64,000 nt of DNA from Serratia sp. FDAARGOS_506 (lineage in GTDB: Bacteria; Pseudomonadota; Gammaproteobacteria; Enterobacterales; Enterobacteriaceae), in NCBI RefSeq assembly GCF_003812745.1, contig NZ_CP033831.1:1-64000 (forward strand). The letters run 5' to 3'. Below are positions 54,202 to 64,000 of the stretch, one piece after another. The translations under genes were made by a program, and so were the position numbers. A model generated the notes under the pieces. It searched no databases. It was not told the DNA's origin and was given only the letters and a program-made list of their open reading frames with translations. Each line of letters begins with the position of its first letter. Position 1 is the stretch's first letter.

Positions 54202-55542
54202 ATGAGCCAGAAAAACCTATTGACTAAATCAGCTCTCGCAGCTGCAGTGGCAATTATTTCTTCAAACGTGTCTGCCGCAGGATTCCAGCTGAATGAGTTC
54301 TCAGCAGCTGGTTTAGGACGTTCGTATTCTGGCGAAGGCGCCATGGCGGATACGGCGGCCTCCGCGAGCCGCAACCCGGCATTATTGATGATGTATACCC
54401 GCCCGGAACTCTCCATCGGCGCGGTCTTCATCGATCCGGACGTAGACATCACCGGCAAATCTCCTTCAGGTGCCAGCCTGGATGCGAAAAATATCGCGCC
54501 AACCGCCTGGGTACCGAACCTGCATTATGTTCATCCGATTAACGACCAATTCGCCGTAGGCGGCTCGGTCACCAGCAACTACGGCCTGGCGACCGAATTC
54601 AACGACGGCTACACCGCGGGCGCCTATGGCGGTAAAACCGATCTGGAAACCCTGAACCTGAATCTGAGCGGCGCCTACCGCCTGGACCAACACTTCAGCT
54701 TTGGCCTGGGCTTTGACGCCGTCTACGCCAAGGCTAAACTCGAGCGTTACGCCGGTGAATTGCCTAAGCTATTGGCCGCTCAAGGCTTACAAACCGGTAG
54801 ATTAACGCAGCAGCAAGCCGGAATGATCGCTCAAATCCCTGGCGATACCCAGATTTCTCACCTGAAAGGCGATAAATGGGGCTTCGGCTGGAACGCCGGT
54901 ATTCTCTACGAAGTGGATGAAAACAACCGTTACGGCTTCACCTATCGCTCTGAAGTGAAAATCAAGTTCGACGGCGATTACAAGAGCAGCCTGCCGGCAC
55001 AGTACAACCCAATTACCCAGGCGCTGGGCGTTGGTTTACCGTGGGGCACCAGCGGCAGCACCATTCCAGGTTCTCTGGATCTGAACCTGCCGGAAATGTG
55101 GGAGCTGTCCGGTTACAACAAGGTAGCGCCGCAGTGGGCCATCCATTACAGCCTGGCGTACACCAGTTGGAGCCAGTTCCAGGAGCTGAGAGCCACCGGC
55201 AACAACGGCCAGACCCTGTTCCAGAAGCATGAAGGCTTCCGCGATGCCTACCGCATTGCACTGGGTACCACTTACTTCTACGACGACAACTGGACCTTCC
55301 GCGGCGGTGTCGCCTTCGATGACAGCCCGGTGCCGGCACAGAACCGTTCCATTTCCATTCCGGATCAGGACCGCTTCTGGGTCAGCGCAGGTACCTCTTA
55401 CGCGTTCAACAAAGATGCGTCGGTCGACGTCGGTGTTTCCTACATGCACGGTCAGAAAGTCACCATCAACGAAGGCCCTTACACCTTCAACTCGGTGGGC
55501 AAGGCCTGGCTGTACGGTGCCAACTTCAACTACCGCTTCTAA
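54202..55542 (+). CDS. fadL: Long-chain fatty acid outer-membrane transporter FadL
   Basis: A 446-residue outer-membrane beta-barrel of the FadL/TodX family. Signal peptide ([16 protein letters not shown]), then the N-terminal hatch starting [21 protein letters not shown] (in part). The C terminus ends in an aromatic-rich strand (YGANFNYRF) for Bam recognition. It moves long-chain fatty acids across the outer membrane and often serves as phage receptor. Start ATG 54202 has an AGAGG RBS. Loop residues (around [19 protein letters not shown]) are the least conserved. Confidence 0.95.
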   Translation: MSQKNLLTKSALAAAVAIISSNVSAAGFQLNEFSAAGLGRSYSGEGAMADTAASASRNPALLMMYTRPELSIGAVFIDPDVDITGKSPSGASLDAKNIAPTAWVPNLHYVHPINDQFAVGGSVTSNYGLATEFNDGYTAGAYGGKTDLETLNLNLSGAYRLDQHFSFGLGFDAVYAKAKLERYAGELPKLLAAQGLQTGRLTQQQAGMIAQIPGDTQISHLKGDKWGFGWNAGILYEVDENNRYGFTYRSEVKIKFDGDYKSSLPAQYNPITQALGVGLPWGTSGSTIPGSLDLNLPEMWELSGYNKVAPQWAIHYSLAYTSWSQFQELRATGNNGQTLFQKHEGFRDAYRIALGTTYFYDDNWTFRGGVAFDDSPVPAQNRSISIPDQDRFWVSAGTSYAFNKDASVDVGVSYMHGQKVTINEGPYTFNSVGKAWLYGANFNYRF

Positions 55543-55562
55543 TCTCGCTTGAGAAAGAAGCC

Positions 55563-55588
55563 AAAGCGCCCTCCGGGGCGCTTTTTTT
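55563..55588 (+). terminator. fadL terminator
   Basis: AAAGCGCC and GGCGCTTT pair around CTCCGG, then a run of seven Ts. It is a classical intrinsic terminator. Confidence 0.9.
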
Positions 55589-55612
55589 ATGCCGGCGGCA
55601 AACGGCAGGCAT

Positions 55613-55638
55613 AAAAAACCCGCCTGGCGGCGGGTTTT
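55613..55638 (-). terminator. mlaA terminator
   Basis: AAAACCCGCC and GGCGGGTTTT pair around TGGC; the minus strand continues into TTTTTTAT. It lies 21 bp past the mlaA stop. Confidence 0.85.
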
Positions 55639-55658
55639 CATTGGCATAACGCCCGTGA

Positions 55659-56417
55659 TTACTGCGAGTCGATCTCGTCCAGATCGCCCTGAATCGCCTT
55701 GGCGTTTGGGTTTTCTTCCGGCTTGAGCGAACCGCCGTTGGCGATGAAATCGTGGCGCTGGAAGTAAGCTTCACGCACCATGACATAAGGATCGGAGGAG
55801 TTGCGCAGCAGACCGTCGGAATCCAGCAGCTGAGCACGGGTTTCAATCCCCTCGACCACCCATTTGCCCGCCGACATCCAGAAGGTCAGATAGCTCAACA
55901 TCGGATACAGCGTATCCGCAAAATCACCGCCGTCTTCACGCAAGGTGAAGCTGCCGTAGCCCGGCAGCATCACGTACGGGCCGTAACCCACATCGTAATG
56001 GCCCAGCGTGCTGCCGAAGCGATTCGGTTCTTCGCGCGCCAGTTTCGGGTTGGCCATGCCGGCCACGTCGATCAGGCCGCCCATCCCGAGCAGGGTGTTC
56101 AGGAAGAAACGGTTGAAGTGGATCATCCCGCGGTAAGGGTCGCCCTTCAGGAAGGCGTTGACCATGCTGGCCGGCTCTTCCAGGTTGGAGGTGAAGTTGC
56201 TGATGCCGTTACGCGCCGGCATCGGCACGTAGTCGCGCCAGGCCACCGCGACCGGGCGCAGAATATAAGGATCCAGGACGTTGTAGTTGAAGTCGAACAT
56301 CGTCCGGTTAAATCCTTCCAAAGGATCGGAACGCCCTTGCGGATCTTTGTCTGGTGCGCTGGCACAGCCCACCAGTAATACCGTTGCGAATGCCACCCCA
56401 GTCAGGCGAAAGTTCAT
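55659..56417 (-). CDS. mlaA: Phospholipid-retrieval lipoprotein MlaA (VacJ)
   Basis: A 252-residue outer-membrane lipoprotein. Lipobox LLVGCAS; core DPLEGFNRTMFDFNY, FTSNLEEPASMVNAFL and FGSTLGHYDVGYGPYVMLP follow. MlaA forms a ring in the outer membrane that removes mislocalised phospholipids, with OmpC/F, for transport by MlaC and MlaFEDB. Start 56417 has a GGAGA RBS. In E. coli the next gene is yfdC; here the ccm operon intervenes. Confidence 0.95.
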   Translation of the reverse strand: MNFRLTGVAFATVLLVGCASAPDKDPQGRSDPLEGFNRTMFDFNYNVLDPYILRPVAVAWRDYVPMPARNGISNFTSNLEEPASMVNAFLKGDPYRGMIHFNRFFLNTLLGMGGLIDVAGMANPKLAREEPNRFGSTLGHYDVGYGPYVMLPGYGSFTLREDGGDFADTLYPMLSYLTFWMSAGKWVVEGIETRAQLLDSDGLLRNSSDPYVMVREAYFQRHDFIANGGSLKPEENPNAKAIQGDLDEIDSQ

Positions 56418-56445
56418 ATTTTTCTCCATAAAAACACGTTCGGTC

Positions 56446-57660
56446 TTATTTTTCAGGGACCTGCTTGTTTATCTGAACGCTAACCTGCTCTTTACCGCTG
56501 AATGTCTGCAGCGAGCTTTCGCCGAACCAGTCTCCCGGCTTCGGCGTGGCCAATCCGTCCTGTGAGAGGCGCACACGCACCTGCACCTGATGCTGTGCCG
56601 AGAGTAGACGCTCGGGCATCATGGCGTTGCTGTCATCCAGAGAGAAAGACAGCGGAAAACGGCTCAGCGGCAATTGTTTTACCGCCACCGGCACCGGGCT
56701 GGCGCCATCGGTAACCGAGATGACCAGCGTCCCCTGCGTCGGCAGGGCCTTCGCCGCCTGCGGTGACAGCGAAACGGTCACATTCAGTTTAACAGTTTCT
56801 CCGCCGGCCTGGGCTTTTGCTTGTGCAATGCTGCGCTTTATCACTTCCGCGCGCGGATCGTTGGCCGGCAGCAGCTGCAGCATCACCTGCCAGGCGCCTA
56901 TCGCCTGCTTGAAGTCGCCCTGTTCGAAGGCATTGAACGCCAGCAGGCTCAGCACCCGCGGATCGCCGTGATTTTCCGCGATCATGCGCCGCAACAGCTG
57001 CGTCGCCTGCTTGTTATCCTCCGGATCGTTGGAGCGCGTCAAGACCTCGGCATAGCCGAGCCGCACTTCCAGACTATTCGGATCCAATTGATAAGCATGG
57101 GCAAACGCCTGCGTAGCGGTGGTGGCGTTGTTCAGCGCCATGCCGACGCGCCCCAGCATCATCCAGTCGTTGATGTTGCGATCGTCCTGCTGCAGCGCGG
57201 TGCGCAGCCCTAATCCAAGGCGAGCGATCTCTTCCATGCTCAGCGGTTTGGCGCGCTCATTGGCGACACGCTCGCGCAACTCCGGCATTTGCGCCTGCAC
57301 CAGACGCCAGTCCAGCACCTGCGCCAACCCGCCGGTTTTCAGATAAAAGCCAACGGTCACCGCCAGCAATAACAGCACGCCCGGCACCAGCGCCCAGCGA
57401 TTGATCGGTTTCGCCTGCGCCGCCTGCTCGGCCGGGATGTCGTTCAGCAGATTTTGTTGCAGCTCTTTCACCAGCTCCGGGCGCTCGGCCACGACGCCTT
57501 GCTGCTCGTCCTGCTCCAGCTCGCTGAGGCGATCCTGATAAAATGCCTTGTTCAACGCATCGCGCGTGGCGGCGCTCTGCTTGCCGTGGCGCATCGCCGG
57601 CACCACCAGCAGCGCGGCGGCGCCGGCCAGCAACACGCAAATAATCAGCCAAAAAGCCAT
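56446..57660 (-). CDS. ccmI: Cytochrome c maturation protein CcmI
   Basis: A 404-residue protein with two N-terminal TM segments (LIICVLLAGAAALLVVPAM and WALVPGVLLLLAVTVGFYL) flanking a cytoplasmic loop, then periplasmic TPR repeats (residues ~150-270) and a C-terminal beta domain. CcmI holds apocytochrome c for heme ligation. In E. coli it is the C-terminal part of CcmH; here it is a separate gene starting 1 nt into the ccmH stop (TAATG). Confidence 0.92.
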   Translation of the reverse strand: MAFWLIICVLLAGAAALLVVPAMRHGKQSAATRDALNKAFYQDRLSELEQDEQQGVVAERPELVKELQQNLLNDIPAEQAAQAKPINRWALVPGVLLLLAVTVGFYLKTGGLAQVLDWRLVQAQMPELRERVANERAKPLSMEEIARLGLGLRTALQQDDRNINDWMMLGRVGMALNNATTATQAFAHAYQLDPNSLEVRLGYAEVLTRSNDPEDNKQATQLLRRMIAENHGDPRVLSLLAFNAFEQGDFKQAIGAWQVMLQLLPANDPRAEVIKRSIAQAKAQAGGETVKLNVTVSLSPQAAKALPTQGTLVISVTDGASPVPVAVKQLPLSRFPLSFSLDDSNAMMPERLLSAQHQVQVRVRLSQDGLATPKPGDWFGESSLQTFSGKEQVSVQINKQVPEK

Positions 57661-58127
57661 TAGGGTTTCTTCCTGTCAGTCTCTTGCAACAGCGCCGCCA
57701 GGCGCTGCCGTTCCCGTTCGGAGAATTCATCGTCCACCGCCGCGTCGGGCCGGCGACGGGTGCGCAGGATCACCACCGCTCCGCCGATCAGCACGAACAA
57801 CAGCGGGCCGATCCACAAGATCAGTGTCGCCGGCGTTACCGGCGGTTCATAGGTGACGAAATTGCCGTAGCGCGCCACCATGTAATCGATGATCTGCTGC
57901 TTGCTTTGCCCCTGCATCATCAGCTCGTACACCTTGGTGCGCATGTCGGCGGCGATGATGGCATTGGAATCGGCAATGCTGTTATTTTGGCATTTCGGGC
58001 AGCGCAGCTGTTCGGTCAACTCGCGATACTGTTGCTCCTGTTCGACGGAGTTGAAGCGATAGGTATCGATCGCCGCGGCGGCGCTCCAGCTCAGCAGCGC
58101 GGCGCACAGCAGGACAATCAGCCTCAT
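57660..58127 (-). CDS. ccmH: Cytochrome c maturation thiol protein CcmH
   Basis: A 155-residue periplasm-facing protein with signal peptide (LLCAALLSWSAAAA), the conserved LRCPKCQNNSI active site near residue 42 and a C-terminal TM (LILWIGPLLFVLIGGAVVIL). It reduces the CXXCH cysteines of apocytochrome c. Only the N-terminal half of E. coli CcmH is represented, CcmI being separate. It overlaps ccmG by 4 nt. Confidence 0.94.
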   Translation of the reverse strand: MRLIVLLCAALLSWSAAAAIDTYRFNSVEQEQQYRELTEQLRCPKCQNNSIADSNAIIAADMRTKVYELMMQGQSKQQIIDYMVARYGNFVTYEPPVTPATLILWIGPLLFVLIGGAVVILRTRRRPDAAVDDEFSERERQRLAALLQETDRKKP

Positions 58128-58675
58128 GCCTCACCCCCGTACTTTTTATACAGCGGCAGCACTTCCTGCTGCCAGACGCGCTCATTCATGTCGCCGGCGT
58201 GGCGATAGCGAATAATCCCCTGACCATCGATAAGGAAGGTCTCAGGCGCGCCGTAGACCCCAAGATCCAACCCCAGCATGCCATCGCCGTCGTACAGGCT
58301 GAGGGCATAGGGATTGCCGAGAGAATTCAGCCAGGTCACCGCCTTGGCGCGATCGTCTTTGTAGTTCAGACCGACCACCCGCACGCCGCGCGCCGCCAGC
58401 GTATTGAGATACTGGTGTTCCGCGCGGCAGGTCGGGCACCAGGTGGCCCAGACGTTGAGCAATATCGGCTTGCCGTCGCGCAGTACCGCCTGATCGTAGG
58501 TTTTGCCGGGCTGATCCAGCGATTCCAGCCTGAAGGTCGGCACCGGTTTGCCGATCAGCGCCGACTCCAGCATGGTCGGATCCTCACCGCCGGCGTTGCG
58601 CGTCAGTTGCACCATCAGCGCCGCCACCAGCAGCAGAAAGAGTACCAACGGGATAAACAGCAGCTTACGCTTCAT
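58124..58675 (-). CDS. ccmG: Thiol:disulfide interchange protein CcmG (DsbE)
   Basis: A 183-residue membrane-anchored thioredoxin-like protein: TM FIPLVLFLLLVAALMVQL, then active site WATWCPTCRAEH near residue 80 and the cis-Pro loop GVYGAPETFLID. It keeps apocytochrome c or CcmH reduced. Start 58675 ([11 protein letters not shown]) overlaps ccmF by 4 nt; the longer frame to 58783 runs inside ccmF. Confidence 0.95.
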   Translation of the reverse strand: MKRKLLFIPLVLFLLLVAALMVQLTRNAGGEDPTMLESALIGKPVPTFRLESLDQPGKTYDQAVLRDGKPILLNVWATWCPTCRAEHQYLNTLAARGVRVVGLNYKDDRAKAVTWLNSLGNPYALSLYDGDGMLGLDLGVYGAPETFLIDGQGIIRYRHAGDMNERVWQQEVLPLYKKYGGEA

Positions 58676-60642
58676 GGTTGCGCCTCCAGCTTGCCTTCGC
58701 GCTTGAGTTTTTTGCTCATGCGGTAACGCGGGTCGAGGATGCACAGCAGGCCGCCGATCGCCATAAAGACGCCGCCGAACCAAATCCAGCGCACGAAGGG
58801 TTTGTAATACAGGCGTACCGCCCAGGAGCCATCTTCCAGCTCCTCGCCCAGCGCCGCGTACAGATCGCGGCTGAAACCGCCGTCGATCGCCGCCTCGGTC
58901 ATCATGCTGCGCGCCACGCTGTAGTAGCGTTTCTCCGCGTGCAGCGTCGCCTCCGGCTTGCCGTTGCGCGTGACGTCGATGATACCGACACCGCCGCTAT
59001 AATTCGGGCCGCGAATGTCGTGCACGTCGCGGAACACGAAGTGATAGTTGTGAATATCCACGCTGTCGCCGGCCTTCATCCGCACGTCGCGCTCCACGCT
59101 GTAGTTCTGGCTGAAGGCGATGCCGATCACCGTCACCGCCACGCCGAGGTGGCCGAGCACCATGCCCCAGTGGCTGCGGGACAGCTGGCGCAGGCCGCGC
59201 CAGAAACCGTGCCGGTGGGTCGCGCGCTCATGCAGCTCCATCAGCGTCAGGATGATCACCCACAGCGCCATGATCAGGCCCACCACCGTCATGCCGGCGA
59301 TGCTGTCCTGCAGCAGCCACGGCAGCAGGATTGACAGCACCAGCGTCGCCAACAGCGCCACGCCGAGGCGCCGCCACAGCTTGCTCGGCTCATCGCGGCG
59401 CCAGCGCACCAGAGGCCCGATCCCCAGCAGCAGCGCCAACGGCGCCATCAACCAGGTGAACATGGTGTTGAAGAACGGCTCACCGATCGAGATGCTGCCC
59501 AGCCCCAGCTGCTTGTGCACCAGCGGCAGCAGCGTGCCCAACAGCACCACCAGCATGGCGGCGATCAGCAACACGTTATTGCCCAGCAGGAAGGTCTCAC
59601 GCGAGAAGGTCTCGTGCTGCACTCGGCTGCGCACCTGGCCGCCCTTGACCGCGTACAGCAGCAGCGAACCACCGATCACGATCACCAGGTAGGCGAGGAT
59701 AAACATGCCGCGCGCCGGATCGGAGGCGAAGGAGTGCACCGAGACCAGCACGCCGGAGCGCACCAGGAAGGTGCCCAACAGGCACAGCGAGAAAGCGGTG
59801 ATCGCCAACAACACCGTCCAGGCTTTGAAGGTGCCGCGTTTTTCGGTCACCGCCAGCGAATGCATCAGCGCGGTGCCGGCCAACCACGGCATAAAGGAGG
59901 CGTTTTCCACCGGATCCCAGAACCACCAGCCGCCCCAGCCCAGCTCATAGTAGGCCCAGGCCGAGCCGAGCACGATGCCCAGCGTGAGGAATACCCAGGC
60001 AGCGGTGGTCCACGGGCGTGACCAGCGCGCCCAGGCGGTGTCGAGCCGGCCGGCCATCAGCGAGGCGATGGCGAACGCAAAGGCGACCGAGAAGCCGACA
60101 TAGCCCATATACAGCAGCGGCGGGTGGAAGATCAGGCCGATATCCTGCAACAGCGGGTTGAGATCGCTGCCGTCGATCGGGAAATTCGGCAGCGTACGGG
60201 TGAACGGGTTGGAAGTCATGATGATGAACAGCAGGAAACCGGCGGTGATCATCCCCATCACCGACAGCACTCGCGCCACCGCGTCCTGCGGCATCGCCCG
60301 GCTGCACAACGCCACCGCCAGCGACCAGCAGCTCAGTAGCAGCACCCACAGCAGCAGCGAACCTTCATGCGCCCCCCAGGTGGCGGCGATGCGGTAATAC
60401 ACCGGCAGTTGCGTATTGGAGTTGGTGGCCACGTAGGCGACGGTAAAATCGTTGACCACGAAGGCATGCACCAGGCACAGGAACGCCAGTGCAATCGCGG
60501 CGAACATGCCGTAGGTCAGCGGGCGGGCGACCGCCATCATGCGGCTGTCTTGCCGCGCCGCGCCCCACTGCGGGTAAATGCTCAGCAGCAGCGCGATCGC
60601 CAGCGCCAGGCACAGCAGAAAACTGCCCAGTTCCGGCATCAT
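58672..60642 (-). CDS. ccmF: Heme lyase subunit CcmF
   Basis: A 656-residue polytopic membrane protein with about 15 TM segments. The WWD heme-handling domain reads [19 protein letters not shown] near residue 235; conserved His residues occur in [11 protein letters not shown] and elsewhere. A large periplasmic loop near the C terminus contacts CcmE/CcmH. It attaches heme to apocytochrome c. Starts overlap neighbours by 4 nt. Confidence 0.97.
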   Translation of the reverse strand: MMPELGSFLLCLALAIALLLSIYPQWGAARQDSRMMAVARPLTYGMFAAIALAFLCLVHAFVVNDFTVAYVATNSNTQLPVYYRIAATWGAHEGSLLLWVLLLSCWSLAVALCSRAMPQDAVARVLSVMGMITAGFLLFIIMTSNPFTRTLPNFPIDGSDLNPLLQDIGLIFHPPLLYMGYVGFSVAFAFAIASLMAGRLDTAWARWSRPWTTAAWVFLTLGIVLGSAWAYYELGWGGWWFWDPVENASFMPWLAGTALMHSLAVTEKRGTFKAWTVLLAITAFSLCLLGTFLVRSGVLVSVHSFASDPARGMFILAYLVIVIGGSLLLYAVKGGQVRSRVQHETFSRETFLLGNNVLLIAAMLVVLLGTLLPLVHKQLGLGSISIGEPFFNTMFTWLMAPLALLLGIGPLVRWRRDEPSKLWRRLGVALLATLVLSILLPWLLQDSIAGMTVVGLIMALWVIILTLMELHERATHRHGFWRGLRQLSRSHWGMVLGHLGVAVTVIGIAFSQNYSVERDVRMKAGDSVDIHNYHFVFRDVHDIRGPNYSGGVGIIDVTRNGKPEATLHAEKRYYSVARSMMTEAAIDGGFSRDLYAALGEELEDGSWAVRLYYKPFVRWIWFGGVFMAIGGLLCILDPRYRMSKKLKREGKLEAQP

Positions 60643-61133
60643 GACTTGGCGCCCTCCACCTGCGGCGCGTTATACGCTTCCGCCGGGCCTTTGTGGTTCT
60701 CTTTCATCGCGTCGGCCACTTCCGGCGGCGTGTATTTTTCATCGTGTTTGGCCAGCACTTCGCGTGCATTGACCACGTTGCCCTCGCCCAGCACGCCCTG
60801 CGCCACCACGCCCTGCCCTTCGCGGAACAGGTCCGGCAGAATGCCGGTGTAGGTCACGCCGATCGCGCCGCGCGCGTCGTAAATCTTGAAGCTGACCTGC
60901 AGCGTATTGGGATCGCGTTTCACCGAGCCGGGCATGACCATGCCGCCGATGCGCAGCCGCTGGCCGACCTCGGGCTTCTCATGATTTTCGCCCTTGCCTT
61001 GCAGGATTTCACCCGGGGTATAGAACAGATCGATGTTGGAGCGCAGCGCGTACAGCATCAGAGTCGCGGTCAGGGCGATACCGATCAGCACAACGATCGC
61101 CAGATAAAGGCGGCTTTTACGACGTGGATTCAC
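60639..61133 (-). CDS. ccmE: Heme chaperone CcmE
   Basis: A 164-residue protein with one N-terminal TM ([20 protein letters not shown]) and a periplasmic OB-fold. The covalent heme-binding His lies in [14 protein letters not shown] near residue 130. It carries heme from CcmC to CcmF. The start overlaps ccmD by 4 nt. Confidence 0.96.
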   Translation of the reverse strand: MNPRRKSRLYLAIVVLIGIALTATLMLYALRSNIDLFYTPGEILQGKGENHEKPEVGQRLRIGGMVMPGSVKRDPNTLQVSFKIYDARGAIGVTYTGILPDLFREGQGVVAQGVLGEGNVVNAREVLAKHDEKYTPPEVADAMKENHKGPAEAYNAPQVEGAKS

Positions 61134-61366
61134 AATGATTTCTCCCGCGGTGCGGCGGATGTTTGTTTTGACTGCTGCGCATGGCGAATGCGCCGCTCGC
61201 GCGCCTGACGGCGGCCGATCTCGGCGAGCAATTGCCGACGTTGCCAGACGGTGTGCACCACCAGCCCCAACAGCGAAACCAGCGTGGCGGCGACCGCCAG
61301 CCAGACATAGAAAGCGTAACCGCCCATGGCGAAAAACGCCGACCAGGAATCGAACGCGGCATTCAT
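61130..61366 (-). CDS. ccmD: Cytochrome c maturation protein CcmD
   Basis: A 78-residue membrane protein (E. coli CcmD 69) with one TM ([23 protein letters not shown]) and a basic cytoplasmic tail [14 protein letters not shown]. It releases holo-CcmE from the CcmABC complex. The C-terminal tail is a few residues longer than in E. coli. It overlaps both neighbours. Confidence 0.94.
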   Translation of the reverse strand: MNAAFDSWSAFFAMGGYAFYVWLAVAATLVSLLGLVVHTVWQRRQLLAEIGRRQARERRIRHAQQSKQTSAAPREKSL

Positions 61367-62100
61367 GACTGACGCTCCTTATTCACCAGCCCGGCGACCC
61401 ATGGGCGCTGGCGCTCCTGAAACAGGATCAGATTGCGCAGGCGCATCAACGTCAGCGTGACAAACAGCAGCAGGTAACCGAGGATCGCCCAGCGCAGCGG
61501 GGTGCGCATGCTTGGCGCGATGGACTGCTGCATATTGGTCGAGCCCTGATGCAGCGTATTCCACCATTCGACCGAAAAATGGATGATAGGGATATTCACC
61601 ACGCCCACCAGCACCAGAATGCCAGCGGCGCGGCCCGCCAGGCGGCGGTCTTCAAAGGCGTTGTACAGCGCGATGACGCCCATATAAAGAAACAGCAGCA
61701 CCAGCTCGGAGGTCAGACGCGCGTCCCACACCCACCAGGTACCCCACATCGGCTTGCCCCAGGCGGAGCCGGTCACCAGCGCGATAAAGGTGAACACCGC
61801 GCCGATCGGCGCCATCGCCGCCACTACGGTATCGGACATTTTCATCTGCCACACCAGGCCGATAAACGCCGCCACCGCCATCGAGGCGTAGATGCCCATC
61901 GACCACATGGCTGCCGGCACGTGAATATAAATGATGCGGAAGCTGTCGCCCTGCTGATAATCCTTCGGCGCGAAACCAAAGCCCCATGCCCAGCCGAGCA
62001 GCAGGCAGACCGCCGCCGCCAGCCCCAGCCAGGGGATAAAGCGGCCGCAGACGTGATACAGCCGCTCAGGCCGCGCCAGTTGATGTAACCATTTCCACAT
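61363..62100 (-). CDS. ccmC: Heme-handling permease CcmC
   Basis: A 245-residue inner-membrane protein with six TM segments. The WWD motif is [17 protein letters not shown] near residue 120, with flanking His in [13 protein letters not shown] and [15 protein letters not shown]. It loads heme onto CcmE with CcmAB and CcmD. It is 120 bp after ccmB, the only real gap in the operon. Confidence 0.96.
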   Translation of the reverse strand: MWKWLHQLARPERLYHVCGRFIPWLGLAAAVCLLLGWAWGFGFAPKDYQQGDSFRIIYIHVPAAMWSMGIYASMAVAAFIGLVWQMKMSDTVVAAMAPIGAVFTFIALVTGSAWGKPMWGTWWVWDARLTSELVLLFLYMGVIALYNAFEDRRLAGRAAGILVLVGVVNIPIIHFSVEWWNTLHQGSTNMQQSIAPSMRTPLRWAILGYLLLFVTLTLMRLRNLILFQERQRPWVAGLVNKERQS

Positions 62101-62220
62101 TGTCGTCAGTGCTCACTGTAATTTTTATGCGTCGGCCGCCCCGAGCGATCGAAACGGCGAAAATCTTCTGCGGGGTACGCTCTTGGCGGCCTTGCCCCGT
62201 CTGTTCATTCAATACGTTAG

Positions 62221-62883
62221 CTAGTGCACGCTCACTCGCAGCGCCGCCGCAGTGGCAAACGGTGCCAATGTCACGCTGCCCGCCAGCATCGCACCCAGTA
62301 TCGCCAGATAACCGTCGATCGGCATGCCCATCGAAGCGGCGTCGATCGCGCCGGTGGCGAAGATCAACACCGGGATATACAGCGGCAGCACCAGCAGGCT
62401 GAGCAGCACGCCCCCTTTGCGCAGACCGACGGTCAGCCCCACGCCGATAGCGCCGATCAGACTCAACGTCGGCGTGCCGAGCAGCAGCGTACCCGCCACA
62501 GCCAGCCAGGTCTGCATATCGAGCGACAGCAGCAGCGCCACCAGCGGCGACAGGATCAGCAACGGCAGCCCCGTCACGACCCAGTGAGCACACACTTTGC
62601 CCAGCACCGTCATCGGCAGCGGCGTCGGCAGCAGCAACAGCTGCTCCAGCGAACCGTCGAGAAAGTCGTCGCGAAACAGCCGCTCCAGCGACAGCAGCGA
62701 GGCCAGCAACGCCGCCACCCACACGATGCCCGGCGCAATGCGCGCCAGCAGCTGCGGCTCCGGGCCAATCCCCAGCGGGAACAGGGTGATCACAATCAAG
62801 AAAAACCACAGCGGGTTGACGATCTCCGAACCTTTGCGGCAGGCAATCTTCAGTTCCCGACGCACCAGAGTCAAAAACATCAC
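62221..62883 (-). CDS. ccmB: Heme exporter permease CcmB
   Basis: A 220-residue membrane protein with six TM segments. [20 protein letters not shown] and [20 protein letters not shown] (both typical CcmB) open it; [17 protein letters not shown] is the cytoplasmic loop that meets CcmA. It overlaps ccmA by 4 nt. It ends VSVH with a TAG stop. Confidence 0.95.
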   Translation of the reverse strand: MMFLTLVRRELKIACRKGSEIVNPLWFFLIVITLFPLGIGPEPQLLARIAPGIVWVAALLASLLSLERLFRDDFLDGSLEQLLLLPTPLPMTVLGKVCAHWVVTGLPLLILSPLVALLLSLDMQTWLAVAGTLLLGTPTLSLIGAIGVGLTVGLRKGGVLLSLLVLPLYIPVLIFATGAIDAASMGMPIDGYLAILGAMLAGSVTLAPFATAAALRVSVH

Positions 62884-63524
62884 AAACTCCCCACGTCGTG
62901 TTCCGCCAAACGAATTTTGCCCACCGTTTGGCTGACGCCGGCCAAATCCTGATGGGTGGTCAACAATACCATACCGCCCCGCTGCGCATGTTGTTCAAAA
63001 AGGCTAATCAGCTCGGTCACGCCCTGTTTGTCGATCGCCGTTAGCGGTTCATCGAGGATCCACAGCGGCGCCGCGCTGAGCCACAGCCGCGCCAGCGCCA
63101 CGCGCCGCTGCTGCCCGGCAGAAAGTTGCGCCACCGGCAGATCTTCGTAACCCACCAGCCCCACCTGCTCCAGCGCTCGCCAGATGGCCGGACGATCGGT
63201 TGCACCGCGCACCGCCTGATAAAACTGCAGATTCTCGAAGGGCGTCAATACGGCTTTGATGCCGGGCTGATGGCCGATAAACAGCAAATCTTGCTGGTAA
63301 CTCGCACGATCGCGCAGCGTGTTGCGCCCGTGCCAGCACACCTCGCCACCGTCCGGCCGCGCCAGGCCGGCGAGAATACGCAGCAGACTGGTCTTGCCCG
63401 CGCCGTTCGGCCCTTCTACCTGAATGATATCGCCCGGCTGAACTGAAAAGCTTAGCTCGCTAAACAGGATGCGCTCATCGCGCACGCAACTCAGACTTTT
63501 GGCTTCCAGCATCGGGGAACTCAT
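62880..63524 (-). CDS. ccmA: Heme exporter ATPase CcmA
   Basis: A 214-residue ABC ATPase: Walker [13 protein letters not shown] near residue 38, signature [16 protein letters not shown] near 135, Walker [13 protein letters not shown] and the switch LLTTHQDL. It powers release of holo-CcmE from the CcmABCD complex. It is first in the ccmABCDEFGHI operon; its promoter lies in 63525-63741, shared with divergent yfdC. Confidence 0.96.
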   Translation of the reverse strand: MSSPMLEAKSLSCVRDERILFSELSFSVQPGDIIQVEGPNGAGKTSLLRILAGLARPDGGEVCWHGRNTLRDRASYQQDLLFIGHQPGIKAVLTPFENLQFYQAVRGATDRPAIWRALEQVGLVGYEDLPVAQLSAGQQRRVALARLWLSAAPLWILDEPLTAIDKQGVTELISLFEQHAQRGGMVLLTTHQDLAGVSQTVGKIRLAEHDVGSL

Positions 63525-63741
63525 ATTTTTCTTTGGGATAGCGAATCATAGCATAAGCCTTTCCCCGCACGCAGCCCGCAGCGGGCGCGCCAACGGGCCA
63601 ATATGGCGAGCAGGATCAAGAATGCGTGGAAAAAATCGGCGGATTTTAACTCTTGTTACCTTTTTCTGTATTTCGCCGCATTTAGGCCGGGCAACTACGC
63701 TTAATGGCGTGAACTCACCCTTATTGAGCAGGAGCGACAGC

Positions 63742-64000
63742 ATGAGCGAACAGCAACGCCAGAAGCACGAGCCGGATGAGACAATGCAGGTAGAGAGCGA
63801 GGAGCAGGAACAGGGCAAGCGCGAAATCGAAGTCAGGGAAGAAAATCTGCCGTCGCGTGCGGCGGCGGTGCATGAACAGATCCGGATGGAAGGCGAAAAA
63901 GAGCTGGAGCGCGACGGGCTGGCACTGCTGTGGTCGGCGATCGCCGCCGGGCTGTCGATGGGCGCCTCGCTGGCGGCAAAAGGCATTTTCCACGCCCGCC
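63742..64000 (+). CDS. yfdC: Inner-membrane formate/nitrite-transporter-family protein YfdC (3' truncated by window edge)
   Basis: The frame starting at ATG 63742 (RBS AGGAG at 63730-63734) is open to the window end, 86 codons. An acidic, charged N-terminal stretch of about 60 residues (VESEEQEQGKREIEV) is followed by GEKELERDGLALLWSAIAAGLSMGAS and AAKGIF. These match E. coli YfdC, an FNT-family member with a charged extension and no known substrate. The channel part lies outside the window. Confidence 0.92.
   Translation, partial: MSEQQRQKHEPDETMQVESEEQEQGKREIEVREENLPSRAAAVHEQIRMEGEKELERDGLALLWSAIAAGLSMGASLAAKGIFHAR

Overview
The window is about 60% GC and reads as chromosome of an enterobacterium close to Serratia (Serratia marcescens-like). 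The proteins closely resemble E. coli products, and the gene order follows the E. coli yfcD-to-yfdC segment (yfcD, yfcE, yfcG, folX, yfcH, hisPMQJ, ubiX, purF, cvpA, dedD, folC, accD, dedA, truA, usg, pdxB ... flk ... fabB, mnmC, yfcL, epmC, yfcA, mepA, aroC, prmB, smrB, sixA, fadJ, fadI, yfcZ, fadL, mlaA ... yfdC). The genus is inferred from remembered protein similarity and synteny; no search was run. No tRNA, rRNA, IS element, prophage or CRISPR array was seen.

Layout. (1) 1-17,611 is conserved backbone: a truncated LacI-type regulator, yfcDE, yfcG, folX-yfcH, the histidine ABC transporter hisJQMP behind a strong sigma-54-type promoter (argT is absent), ubiX, the folC-dedD-cvpA-purF cluster with a PurR box, accD, dedA, truA-usg and pdxB. 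(2) 17,665-31,646 is accessory relative to E. coli, where pdxB and flk are neighbours: an AraC regulator and a divergent EamA exporter with a near-perfect Fur box over its start codon, the tctDE/tctCBA tricarboxylate system with an unknown 109-aa protein, a second EamA permease divergent from a MocR regulator, and the scsABCD disulfide/copper-tolerance operon. (3) 31,851-39,834 starts with flk, then a second variable block: rhodanese with divergent MocR, a periplasmic endonuclease/phosphatase-family protein, pepT, ybiR, apbE and a small lipoprotein. (4) 40,047-56,417 returns to backbone: fabB, mnmC, yfcL, epmC, yfcA, mepA-aroC-prmB, smrB, sixA, fadIJ, yfcZ, fadL (FadR sites visible) and mlaA. 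(5) 56,446-63,524 is a complete cytochrome c maturation operon ccmABCDEFGHI between mlaA and yfdC, a different place from E. coli. (6) yfdC begins at 63,742 and runs off the window.

Shared themes: thiol/disulfide chemistry in the envelope (ScsABCD, CcmG/CcmH, rhodanese), fatty-acid uptake and oxidation under FadR (fadL, fadIJ), envelope lipid handling (MlaA), and nutrient uptake (His, tricarboxylates). I found no convincing wholly new multi-gene system. The best leads are regulatory: the Fur box on the EamA exporter, the sigma-54 promoter before hisJ, repeat pairs fitting TctD and MocR sites, and a structured 388-bp spacer between sixA and fadJ.
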